Source of the DNA: DSFO01 sp041640715
Lineage (GTDB): Archaea > Thermoproteota > Thermoprotei > Gearchaeales > Gearchaeaceae
Direction: 5' to 3'
Assembly (NCBI GenBank): GCA_041640715.1
Contig: JBEPZU010000009.1
Coordinates: 1 to 57,192 of the forward strand
DNA length: 57,192 bases
This document shows, one piece after another, positions 50,357-57,192 of this stretch (position 1 is the first letter of the stretch; each line of letters begins with the position of its first letter). Position numbers and translations under genes: made by a program. A model generated the notes under the pieces. The model saw only the letters and a list, made by a program, of their open reading frames with translations, did not search any database and was not told the DNA's origin.

Positions 50357-51505
50357 ATGAATATTCCTCATGAGAAGTTCAGCTTGCTCATCCAAGCATT
50401 AATAGAACTTCTAGTCGGGTTTCTTTATATTTCGAATTTGGAGAGTTTAAGGGAATACCCGGTAATCCTTTTTTTGATACCTTCTTTGATGAGCCTAAGA
50501 GGCGCTATATATGGGGTACTTACACTAAGAGTTACTACTTTGCTCTATTTGGGCGAAGCAAAGCCCACCTTGGGAGATATTCCCATAAGGGCAGAGTTTT
50601 TCTTCTCTTTTCTTAGATCTCTTTTCGCTTCTTTCATTTTAGCTACTCTAACTTTTGCCTTCAATATTATGTTTTTCGAAGGAGATTTACATTATGGAAT
50701 ACTCATCACCTTATCTCTATTCACCAATACGCTGTCTTTTCTGATCATCGCTCTGCCTTCTTTGATTTTACTTTTATATTATTTCAAAAGAGGTAAAGCC
50801 ATAGAATTCATAGGAATCCCATATATTTCTTCTTTCGCTGATTTAATCACACCTTTCATACTTTTCTTATCCTTACCTATTTCCTTTGACTTAACTTTTC
50901 AAATCGCTTTCCTTTTGCTTCTTTTGATTTCTTTGGTACTGATATTTTTAAGGATACAAACCCATGCTACATTAAAAAAAGCGTATTTAAAGATTTTCAG
51001 GAGCGCAAGCTACAAGGAAAACTTCTATCTAGTGAGCTTAGTGCATACACTTTATGCTAGCATAAGTGGGCTTGGGGGTTTATTCTTTGCAAGGACGATA
51101 TTTTTAAAAGAAATACAGGCAATCCTAATAATAGCACCAGCTTATAATGCTTTATTAGGAAGTTTAGGAGGAATACTCGCATCTAAAATCTCAGTTCCTT
51201 TACATCTTGGTTTAGAAACTAGACTTGTCAAGATAATAGGAGATACTAAATTAGCATTCTTTTCATTTTTCTTAGGATTATTAATCGTTTCAATCTTTTC
51301 TAATCCGCTAGGGATAATGATCGTGATGTTCTCTTCAATACCAACGGTCGCTTTAATTACCTTCCTTTCTTACTATATATCGAGAATCGAGTTCAAGAGA
51401 GGTTTTGATCCCGATTTTTATACATTCCCAATGCTCTCTTCATTAGGGGATATTCTAGGTCCTGCAAGCCTGGTGATTATAACGCTAATAGTCTTATTTT
51501 TCTGA
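50357..51505 (+). CDS. MgtE/SLC41-type divalent cation transporter, two membrane repeats fused
   Basis: The 382-residue protein has about 10 membrane helices in two homologous halves. Repeat 1 has 'LIPSLMSLRGAIYGVLTLRVTTLLYLG' and 'ISSFADLITPF'. Repeat 2 has 'IAPAYNALLGSLGGILASKISVPLHLG' and 'DPDFYTFPMLSSLGDILGPASLV'; the D-P-D-x-x-x-x-P and late D of MgtE are in the second. The cytosolic N and CBS domains of bacterial MgtE are missing; the divergent PhoU-RCK_C gene may supply regulation. Its end overlaps the convergent LLM gene by 12 bases. Confidence 0.88.
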   Translation: MNIPHEKFSLLIQALIELLVGFLYISNLESLREYPVILFLIPSLMSLRGAIYGVLTLRVTTLLYLGEAKPTLGDIPIRAEFFFSFLRSLFASFILATLTFAFNIMFFEGDLHYGILITLSLFTNTLSFLIIALPSLILLLYYFKRGKAIEFIGIPYISSFADLITPFILFLSLPISFDLTFQIAFLLLLLISLVLIFLRIQTHATLKKAYLKIFRSASYKENFYLVSLVHTLYASISGLGGLFFARTIFLKEIQAILIIAPAYNALLGSLGGILASKISVPLHLGLETRLVKIIGDTKLAFFSFFLGLLIVSIFSNPLGIMIVMFSSIPTVALITFLSYYISRIEFKRGFDPDFYTFPMLSSLGDILGPASLVIITLIVLFF

Positions 51506-52390
51506 TTTTAATTCGTTAAGCAATAAAGGAAGAAATCTTAGCGTTTCAAATCTCTCTTTACCCATTGGAAGACCCAGTATAAATGCATCAAGATTTAACA
51601 TGAATATTTTATTCAACTTATCTTTGATTTCTTCAATACTTCCAGCTATAGTTAATCTCTTCGCTTCGTCTTCATCAATGATATTTCTAGCTTCTTCAAA
51701 TCTTCCTTCTAACATTAAAGAGCGAAGCTCATCTCTTTTAGACTTTTCATAGCCATATAAATAAAGGCTGGAATTAGAAAATCCAGCATAAATTATAGCA
51801 GCAGATTTCCTTGCGTTTTTCAATGAATCAGGACCTAAGTAAAGCTGAGCTATTGCCATCTTTTCCTTTTTTGACAATCCAAATTCTTCTATTTTCTTCA
51901 ATGCTATTGAAAGATCTTCTAGATTAGCCAAGTTGAGCATGATCCCATCAGCATACTTAGCCAATTTCATTGTATATACCCCCTGAGCCCCTACGTAGAT
52001 CTTGATATCCGTATCTTTGAGATTTCTTTTGAAGAATAATAAAGCTTCTTTGAGCTTAGATAAAGCCTCCCTAGGAAATATACCTAATTTGCTTTGTAGC
52101 TGCCAGTCACCAGGACCGATTCCTAAGAATATTTCATTACTAGAGCCTTTACTCAGCTCAAGTATTAGTTTCAAAACATATTCTTTGTCTCTTACTAGGA
52201 AGTTAGTAATCCCTATTCCTATTCTTATCGACTTAAACATCTTACAGCTCTCAGATAGAAGAATGAAAGGATCTCCAGCTTTATGATAATCGCTTAAAGA
52301 GATGAAACGAATTCCTAAGTTTAAAAGAGTTTCGATGATCTTAAGATCCTCTTCTAATCTTAAGGGAACTATGGAAACTCCTAATTTCAC
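51494..52390 (-). CDS. Luciferase-like (LLM) flavin/F420-dependent oxidoreductase
   Basis: TIM-barrel protein of 298 residues. The N-terminal strand 'KLGVSIVPLR', 'RIGIGITNFLVRDKEYV', 'NEIFLGIGPGDW' and 'IKIYVGAQGVYTMKLAKYADGIMLNL' are in LLM order. The group includes F420-dependent reductases such as Mer and FMN-dependent monooxygenases; the cofactor cannot be decided here. Its start overlaps the ABC permease stop by 4 bases (ATGA), so it may be the third gene of the ABC operon. Confidence 0.88.
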   Translation of the reverse strand: MKLGVSIVPLRLEEDLKIIETLLNLGIRFISLSDYHKAGDPFILLSESCKMFKSIRIGIGITNFLVRDKEYVLKLILELSKGSSNEIFLGIGPGDWQLQSKLGIFPREALSKLKEALLFFKRNLKDTDIKIYVGAQGVYTMKLAKYADGIMLNLANLEDLSIALKKIEEFGLSKKEKMAIAQLYLGPDSLKNARKSAAIIYAGFSNSSLYLYGYEKSKRDELRSLMLEGRFEEARNIIDEDEAKRLTIAGSIEEIKDKLNKIFMLNLDAFILGLPMGKERFETLRFLPLLLNELKSEK

Positions 52391-54576
52391 TTCCTTAAAA
52401 TCTCTACCAAATTTATCTTCTTCAAAACTCTGTAAGCTATTAAAACCACTAAAAAGGAGGGTATTATAATGTAGAAAAGCCCTGTCAATAAATCAAAAAA
52501 GGAGATGTTGACTTCGAAGAATCCTGTGAAGGATAATATCTGAACTTTAAGGAAGCTAGCTATTAGTTGATATAATGGATAAGAAAGAGGTAGAGAGGCC
52601 AAAGAAATTAAAAGCATGGATGCGAATAACAAAAGCAATATTTCCCTCCCCCTTAATCCAAGAAGTATTAAAGTAGCGAAATACCTTATCTTTGAGTATA
52701 TCTCTGAAGCCGCTATAATGCCTACAAGCATTATCGATGAAAAGGCCAAACTTAAAGAAAGGAAATTGAGAAAGATCAAAGCTATCCTACCACCTTCACT
52801 GGCTATTCTCACAGACTCTTCACTGGTCCTCCAAGAAACAACGAAGCCGTTTTGTTCTAAAGTTTTCAAAGAATCTTCAAGATTTCCCTTAAGAAAAACG
52901 ACAAAGGTTCTCTCATTTCCGAACAAGCTTTTATAATCTTCATAATTTATCACAAGCGCTTCTGTTTCCCGTGTATAAAGATATAGGAGAGGGATGAAAG
53001 CTATTCCTACTACTTTGAAATCACCTTCATAAGTTCCTGTTGAATATCGCAATGTATCACCGACCTTTACGTTCAAAGTTCTAGCCAAAGTCAAGCTCAC
53101 AATAGCCTCTCCTCTATTAAGATTCCATCTTCCTTCTATTAACTTGGGCATCACATCGCCAATCTTCAAAAATGAAGCTGTAACTACACCAACATCTTTA
53201 ACTTTTCCGAAATGGAAGTTAGCTACCATTATAGATGCATTGGGAATCTCAGGAATTTTGCTCGTATCTCCTAAGCCATATATGAAATAATCGTAAAAGG
53301 AATTGAGCTCTTTTATCGAAGAATCCCAGCTTTTCATTAAACTATAAACAGAAGCCGTAGATGAGATTATCAAAGCGAATAATAAAATAGTCAAAGCTAA
53401 AGCCCAAAGCCTACTAAAACTAGAGAAAAGAACGAGTTTTAATCTCAGATTAGCGGTCCTGAATCCTCTAAAACCCTTAACCAATTCTTCCTTCCTTTTA
53501 AATAAGTAAAGCAAGAGGAAAGTTAAGGAAACTAAGAATAAGGAAATTATAATGAAATTCGAATACAACAATTCATTAAAGCCTACTTTAAATACAAACC
53601 TGCTTAAGAGTACTCCTGAGAAATCTACAGGAGTAGATCTAATAGCTGAATCGAAGATGAATCTGGAAAAATAAACAGAAGCCAGAGAGCCTATTAAACT
53701 GGATACAACTAATACTAAAAGCAATGGAGAGATGTATGAAAGAACGAGATCTCTTTTGGTAAACCCTATGGTTTTCAAATAAATTATCTCTTCTCTATTC
53801 ATCTCTAAATAGATTAGTTGATAAACAACCATTGCAACGAAGATTATAAACAAACTTAGAAGTGAGAAGAAGGTGAAAGAAGAACTAGCTGCTTTTATCT
53901 CTTCCTTTCCTGGATAGGCTTCTTTATCTATTATTAGGATGGATTCTATTTTTGAGCCCGTCTTTGAAGCAATCTCTTTTAACTCATCTGTAAATTTGCT
54001 ATCTTCTTTCTTTAGCTTTACGAAAATCAAGTCATAATGGTCTTTACCCAAGCTTTTTAATAGATCCTTTTGTACTATCAACTGAAGATTCACGATGCCG
54101 AATAAGTGTAAAGCGGATGCAATGCCTGTTATGTTTACGTCAATCTTTTTCTGATTGTAAACTATCGAGACTACATCGCCTTTTTTAAGTTTCAATGAAC
54201 TACTAGTAAGGAAAAGCACGCCGCTTGAATTGCCTTCTCGCAAGCTGTAACCCATCAAGCCATCAGGATTGTGGACATAAACAAGCATCGCAGAATACTT
54301 TTCATCTTCGTAAATAACGTTCGAATAAACTATAGATAAGGCATTGAACTCCTCAACATTAGGATGACTTTCAAGGGCGTTTAAGAAAACTTCATTGAAA
54401 CTACCAGATAACCTGAGATCCCCAACGTAATTAGCCCAGCTTTCCTTAGAGAAAGCATTTAGGTTACTTGAAGCTATATTTATAGAAGAAAATAACAGAT
54501 TTGCTATTGAGAGGAATAATATAAATAACAGGAAGCCTTTCCTCCTGAAGGATTTTGAAAATAGATAACTACTCAT
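52387..54576 (-). CDS. ABC transporter permease, FtsX/MacB-type with two FtsX domains
   Basis: The 729-residue protein has an N-terminal helix, a large extracytoplasmic domain, three helices of a first FtsX domain ('TFFSLLSLFIIFVAMVVYQLIYLEMNREEIIYLKTIGFTKRDLVL'), another anchor and outer domain, and a second FtsX domain near the end ('SEIYSKIRYFATLILLGLRGREILLLLFASML'). This duplicated form (LolCE/DevC-like) belongs to exporters that extrude or relay force rather than import. Substrate is unknown. It overlaps the ATPase gene by 4 bases. Confidence 0.93.
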   Translation of the reverse strand: MSSYLFSKSFRRKGFLLFILFLSIANLLFSSINIASSNLNAFSKESWANYVGDLRLSGSFNEVFLNALESHPNVEEFNALSIVYSNVIYEDEKYSAMLVYVHNPDGLMGYSLREGNSSGVLFLTSSSLKLKKGDVVSIVYNQKKIDVNITGIASALHLFGIVNLQLIVQKDLLKSLGKDHYDLIFVKLKKEDSKFTDELKEIASKTGSKIESILIIDKEAYPGKEEIKAASSSFTFFSLLSLFIIFVAMVVYQLIYLEMNREEIIYLKTIGFTKRDLVLSYISPLLLVLVVSSLIGSLASVYFSRFIFDSAIRSTPVDFSGVLLSRFVFKVGFNELLYSNFIIISLFLVSLTFLLLYLFKRKEELVKGFRGFRTANLRLKLVLFSSFSRLWALALTILLFALIISSTASVYSLMKSWDSSIKELNSFYDYFIYGLGDTSKIPEIPNASIMVANFHFGKVKDVGVVTASFLKIGDVMPKLIEGRWNLNRGEAIVSLTLARTLNVKVGDTLRYSTGTYEGDFKVVGIAFIPLLYLYTRETEALVINYEDYKSLFGNERTFVVFLKGNLEDSLKTLEQNGFVVSWRTSEESVRIASEGGRIALIFLNFLSLSLAFSSIMLVGIIAASEIYSKIRYFATLILLGLRGREILLLLFASMLLISLASLPLSYPLYQLIASFLKVQILSFTGFFEVNISFFDLLTGLFYIIIPSFLVVLIAYRVLKKINLVEILRK

Positions 54577-55229
54577 CTTTCTCTTCTTATTTTCCCATCT
54601 AAGATTTCTATTATTCTTCCCCTAGCTAAGAAAGAATCATGAGTAGCTAGGATTACGGTTTTACCTTGCTTCCATATCTCTTCGAGAATATCTACGATCC
54701 TTCTTTTATTCTCGCTATCTAAATAGGCAGTAGGTTCATCGGCTACTATTATGGGAGGATCATGAACGATAGCCCTAGCTATGGCGACTCTTTGAATTTC
54801 TCCACCGCTTAGCTCAAAAGGAAAGCTTTTATATTTATCTTTCAAACCTACACTTTCTAGAGCTAATAGCGCTTTGTTCTTAGAATCTCTTGCACCCACA
54901 AGCTTAGAAGCCAACTCCACGTTTTCCAACGCAGTCAAGAAAGGTATTAAGAAGAAGAATTGAGGGACATATCCTATTTCTCTCCTCCGCCATAAAGCTC
55001 TTTTACTCTCGCTAAGGCTGAATAAATCTAATCCGTTTATCACTACCCTTCCTTCATCTGGGGTATCTATGCCTATCAATAGGTTTAATAAAGTAGTCTT
55101 CCCTGAACCTGAAGGACCGGTTATTGTTACGAAATCACCTTTGTTTATCTCAAGATCTATCCCTTTAAGAACTTCCATTTTGCTTTTACTTATTTTATAA
55201 GATTTTTTTAACCCCTCTATCTTTATCAT
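54573..55229 (-). CDS. ABC transporter ATPase, MacB/LolD-type
   Basis: A 218-residue ATP-binding protein with Walker A 'GPSGSGKTT' (38-46), Q-loop 'GYVPQFFFL' (87-95), signature 'LSGGEIQRVAIARAI' (140-154), Walker B 'IIVADEPTAYLD' (160-171) and the H-loop 'ILATHD'. The 'E' after LSGG and the overall order fit the LolD/MacB/FtsE group that works with FtsX-type permeases. First gene of the operon with the permease and LLM protein; 45 bases separate its start from the ATG of the divergent CrtI-like gene. Confidence 0.96.
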   Translation of the reverse strand: MIKIEGLKKSYKISKSKMEVLKGIDLEINKGDFVTITGPSGSGKTTLLNLLIGIDTPDEGRVVINGLDLFSLSESKRALWRRREIGYVPQFFFLIPFLTALENVELASKLVGARDSKNKALLALESVGLKDKYKSFPFELSGGEIQRVAIARAIVHDPPIIVADEPTAYLDSENKRRIVDILEEIWKQGKTVILATHDSFLARGRIIEILDGKIRRER

Positions 55230-55274
55230 AACAAAACTTAAATAGAATTGTTTAAATTAAAGATTTTGTTGTCT

Positions 55275-56855
55275 ATGTATGATGTTATAATAATAGGCGC
55301 TGGTCATAACGGTCTTGTATGCGCTTCATATCTTGCAAGAGAAGGTCTTAGAGTAGCAGTATTCGAGAGAAGAGAGATCGTTGGAGGAATGTGCGTATCA
55401 GAAGAGCTATGGCCTGGTTATAAGCTTTCTACAGGAGCATACGTAGTAAGTCTATTCAACAGAAAATTCGTAGAAGACCTTAAACTGGAGAAATACGGCT
55501 ACAAGGTTTTCCTAAAGGATCCTTCAATGTTCATACCTTTTGAAAACGGTAAATACATTCAAGTTTGGTCGAGCGTTGAGAAAACAGCTCAAGAATTCGA
55601 AAGATTTTCTAAAAACGATGCTAAGGCTTATGAGAAATTTGATAAAATAATACGTGATTTAGCAGAGATCGTTCAATTATTAATGTTCAATCCGCCTATA
55701 AGTTTGAATGAATTAGACTTCGCCCTAGAATACCTTAAGACTCTCTATCCAGTATTAAAGGAGCACTTCAAAGAAATAAGCATGGATGAAATCCAAAGAT
55801 TCTTTTTGACAGATGCAAGAAGTTTGTTAGATGAGTATTTTGAAAGTGAAGAAGTCAAGGCAATACTCATAGAAGATGCGCTCATAGGTTCTCTCATTGG
55901 TCCCTCTACCCCAGGTAGCGCATATTTGATGTTGCATCATGAATTAGGAGAAGTGAATGGAGTTAAAAGAGCATGGGGATATGTCGAAGGAGGAATGGGA
56001 GGGTTGACAAGTGCTCTAAGAAGGGCTGCCGAAGCTTTAGGTGTAGAAGTATTCACCTCTTCTGCTGTAAAAAGGATATTGCTGAAGAACAAAAAAGCAA
56101 TAGGAGTGGAGCTGGAGAATGGAAAGAAGATAGAAGGCAAGATCATAGTCTCTAATGCGGACCCGAAAACCACTTTTTTAAAGTTATTGGAACCAGATTC
56201 TTTACCTAAGGAAGTAACGAACAAAATAAGGAACTTAAAGAATAAAGGAATAGCTTTCAAGGTTGTAGGGATATTAGAAGAACTGCCAGAGTATGTAGGA
56301 TTGGGCAAAGAACTAGCACCGCACCATGTAGCTTCTTCTTTGATATTACCTAGTATTGACTATGCAGAAAAAGCTTTCATAGATGCACTTATGAATAAAC
56401 CTTCAAAGGAACCTATCATATCTATAAACATACAATCTACAGTGGACAGAACAGTTACAGGAGGAGATGATCACGTATTCTCAATATATGCACAGTACGC
56501 ACCTTATAATGAGAAATGGGATGATACGAAGGAGGAATACACAGAACTTATATTCGAAACTATAAGGAATTATGCACCAAACTTTAAACCTTCTAAATAT
56601 TTAGCACTGTCTCCTTTAGATTTGGAAAGGAGATTCGGAGCAGACCAAGGTAATATATTTCACATAGATATGAGTATAGATCAAATATACAATCTAAGAC
56701 CAATTCCTGGCATGAGTAACTATGCTACTCTTATAGAGAATTTATATCTATGCGGAGCAGGAACGCATCCTGGAGGAGGAGTTAGCGGAATACCTGGATA
56801 CAACGCTGCGATGAAGATATTAAGCGATATAAGGAACGGTAAGATTAAAATTTGA
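55275..56855 (+). CDS. CrtI/PYROXD2-like FAD-dependent oxidoreductase
   Basis: The FAD-binding motif is at the very start, 'DVIIIGAGHNGLVCASYLAREG' then 'VFERREIVGGMCVSEELWPGYKLSTGAYV'. The C-terminal 'NLYLCGAGTHPGGGVSGIPGYNAA' completes it. This is the phytoene-desaturase-like/PYROXD2 family; carotenoid use is possible but not shown, since no crtB or crtE is near. I start at ATG 55275; a TTG at 55248 would add nine residues. Its stop overlaps the thrS ATG by one base (TGATG). Confidence 0.92.
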   Translation: MYDVIIIGAGHNGLVCASYLAREGLRVAVFERREIVGGMCVSEELWPGYKLSTGAYVVSLFNRKFVEDLKLEKYGYKVFLKDPSMFIPFENGKYIQVWSSVEKTAQEFERFSKNDAKAYEKFDKIIRDLAEIVQLLMFNPPISLNELDFALEYLKTLYPVLKEHFKEISMDEIQRFFLTDARSLLDEYFESEEVKAILIEDALIGSLIGPSTPGSAYLMLHHELGEVNGVKRAWGYVEGGMGGLTSALRRAAEALGVEVFTSSAVKRILLKNKKAIGVELENGKKIEGKIIVSNADPKTTFLKLLEPDSLPKEVTNKIRNLKNKGIAFKVVGILEELPEYVGLGKELAPHHVASSLILPSIDYAEKAFIDALMNKPSKEPIISINIQSTVDRTVTGGDDHVFSIYAQYAPYNEKWDDTKEEYTELIFETIRNYAPNFKPSKYLALSPLDLERRFGADQGNIFHIDMSIDQIYNLRPIPGMSNYATLIENLYLCGAGTHPGGGVSGIPGYNAAMKILSDIRNGKIKI

Positions 56856-57192
56856 TGAAAATCCTAGCTTTGCACTGTGACTATGTTGGTTATGAACCTA
56901 TAGAAAAGGAAATAAAAATAGCTGAAGAAGCTGAGAAAAAGAAGCATGAGGTAAAAGAAGTATTGCTTTTATTAACTGCTATAGAAGCTAATGATGATGA
57001 AAATACCGTTCTTAAAATAATCGATGAAATAAAAAGGGCAATTAAAGAGGTAGGCGCAAAACGTGTACTAATATATCCCTTTGCGCATTTGAGCAAAGAA
57101 TTGAAGAAACCTAGCGAAGCGATTAAGCTTCTCTCCAAATTGAGATCAGAAACTTCAAAATTCATAGAAACCCATAGTTCTCCCTTTGGTTG
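56855..57192 (+). CDS. thrS: Threonyl-tRNA synthetase, N-terminal editing domain (partial)
   Basis: The open frame runs from the ATG overlapping the CrtI-like stop to the window edge (112 codons). It reads MKILALHCDYVGYEPIEK, then 'LLLLTAIEANDDEN', 'VLIYPFAHLSKELKKPSEAIKLL' and ends at 'ETHSSPFG'. This is the archaeal ThrRS editing domain (D-aminoacyl-tRNA deacylase-like), which removes mischarged serine; 'YPFAHLS' and 'PFGW' are its conserved parts. The catalytic domain must lie beyond the window, or the gene could encode a stand-alone editing protein. Confidence 0.88.
   Translation, partial: MKILALHCDYVGYEPIEKEIKIAEEAEKKKHEVKEVLLLLTAIEANDDENTVLKIIDEIKRAIKEVGAKRVLIYPFAHLSKELKKPSEAIKLLSKLRSETSKFIETHSSPFG

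Noticed and set aside
1..57192. CRISPR arrays, insertion sequences, integrases or prophage genes
   Set aside because: No spaced direct repeats, transposase motifs, terminal inverted repeats or phage genes were seen on reading both strands.
56855..57192. Stand-alone D-aminoacyl-tRNA deacylase instead of ThrRS
   Set aside because: The editing-domain motifs match ThrRS and the frame is still open at the window edge; a stand-alone editing protein cannot be ruled out from this window.

Overview
The window is a gene-dense, A+T-rich stretch of an archaeal chromosome, most likely from an aerobic thermophile of the Thermoproteota/TACK group. Evidence for an archaeon: two TFIIB-type transcription factors, RtcB with archease, archaeal-type NMN adenylyltransferase, short PurA, a ThrRS with the archaeal editing domain, a DUF1512 protein, a tRNA-Gln with an A1-U72-type acceptor end, a stand-alone 5S rRNA gene, and many genes whose TATA box lies 25-30 bases before the start codon (leaderless transcripts). 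Evidence for aerobic metabolism: a CuA-type haem-copper oxidase with fused subunits I and III, a peroxiredoxin, and an aerobic-crenarchaeal-type 2-oxoacid:ferredoxin oxidoreductase. I cannot name the genus. No insertion sequence, prophage, CRISPR array or integrase was seen.

Layout. 1-5111 (minus): an operon of a CBS-pair protein and two very large membrane-anchored beta-rich proteins with LEA14/WHy-like character, the second cut by the window edge. 5151-7601: SfsA, a DUF4382-like surface protein, and a membrane-bound winged-helix regulator. 7674-10487: CysS, then a kleisin-like gene overlapping a MAGE/Nse3-like winged-helix gene. 10747-16756: cation exchanger, TldE-TldD protease pair, a small membrane protein, an MFS transporter and a two-finger zinc protein. 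16875-19282: a hinge-less SMC-like ATPase divergent from a protein of unknown function. 19262-21445: NadM, a TFB lacking the zinc ribbon, and a full-length TFB. 21571-25037: a secreted protein, tRNA-Gln, and a double GT-C glycosyltransferase. 25159-27940: rtcB, a CobW-type metallochaperone GTPase and archease. 27990-31018: the cytochrome oxidase operon, apparently with a split subunit II. 31548-36727: inositol phosphate synthase, P5C dehydrogenase cluster, peroxiredoxin, SufS. 36728-43855 (minus): OFOR, dUTPase-like protein, small winged helix, GT4 glycosyltransferase, PurA and a surface protein. 43907-48853: PyrG, SerS, a Trm9-like methyltransferase, and a zinc protein with DUF1512. 48925-57192: 5S rRNA, a PhoU/RCK_C regulator divergent from an MgtE-type transporter, an LLM flavoprotein with an FtsX/MacB-type ABC exporter, a CrtI-like oxidoreductase and the start of thrS.

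How the genes work together. The strongest candidate for an under-described system is a minimal SMC5/6-like complex: a hinge-less ATPase with SMC6-like head motifs, plus a two-gene kleisin/KITE unit whose second member carries a MAGE-like signature. Also notable are the rtcB-cobW-archease operon (RNA ligation coupled to metal delivery), the tandem TFB genes with one lacking its polymerase-recruiting zinc ribbon, the split COX2, and the PhoU-RCK_C tandem regulator opposite a tandem-repeat MgtE.
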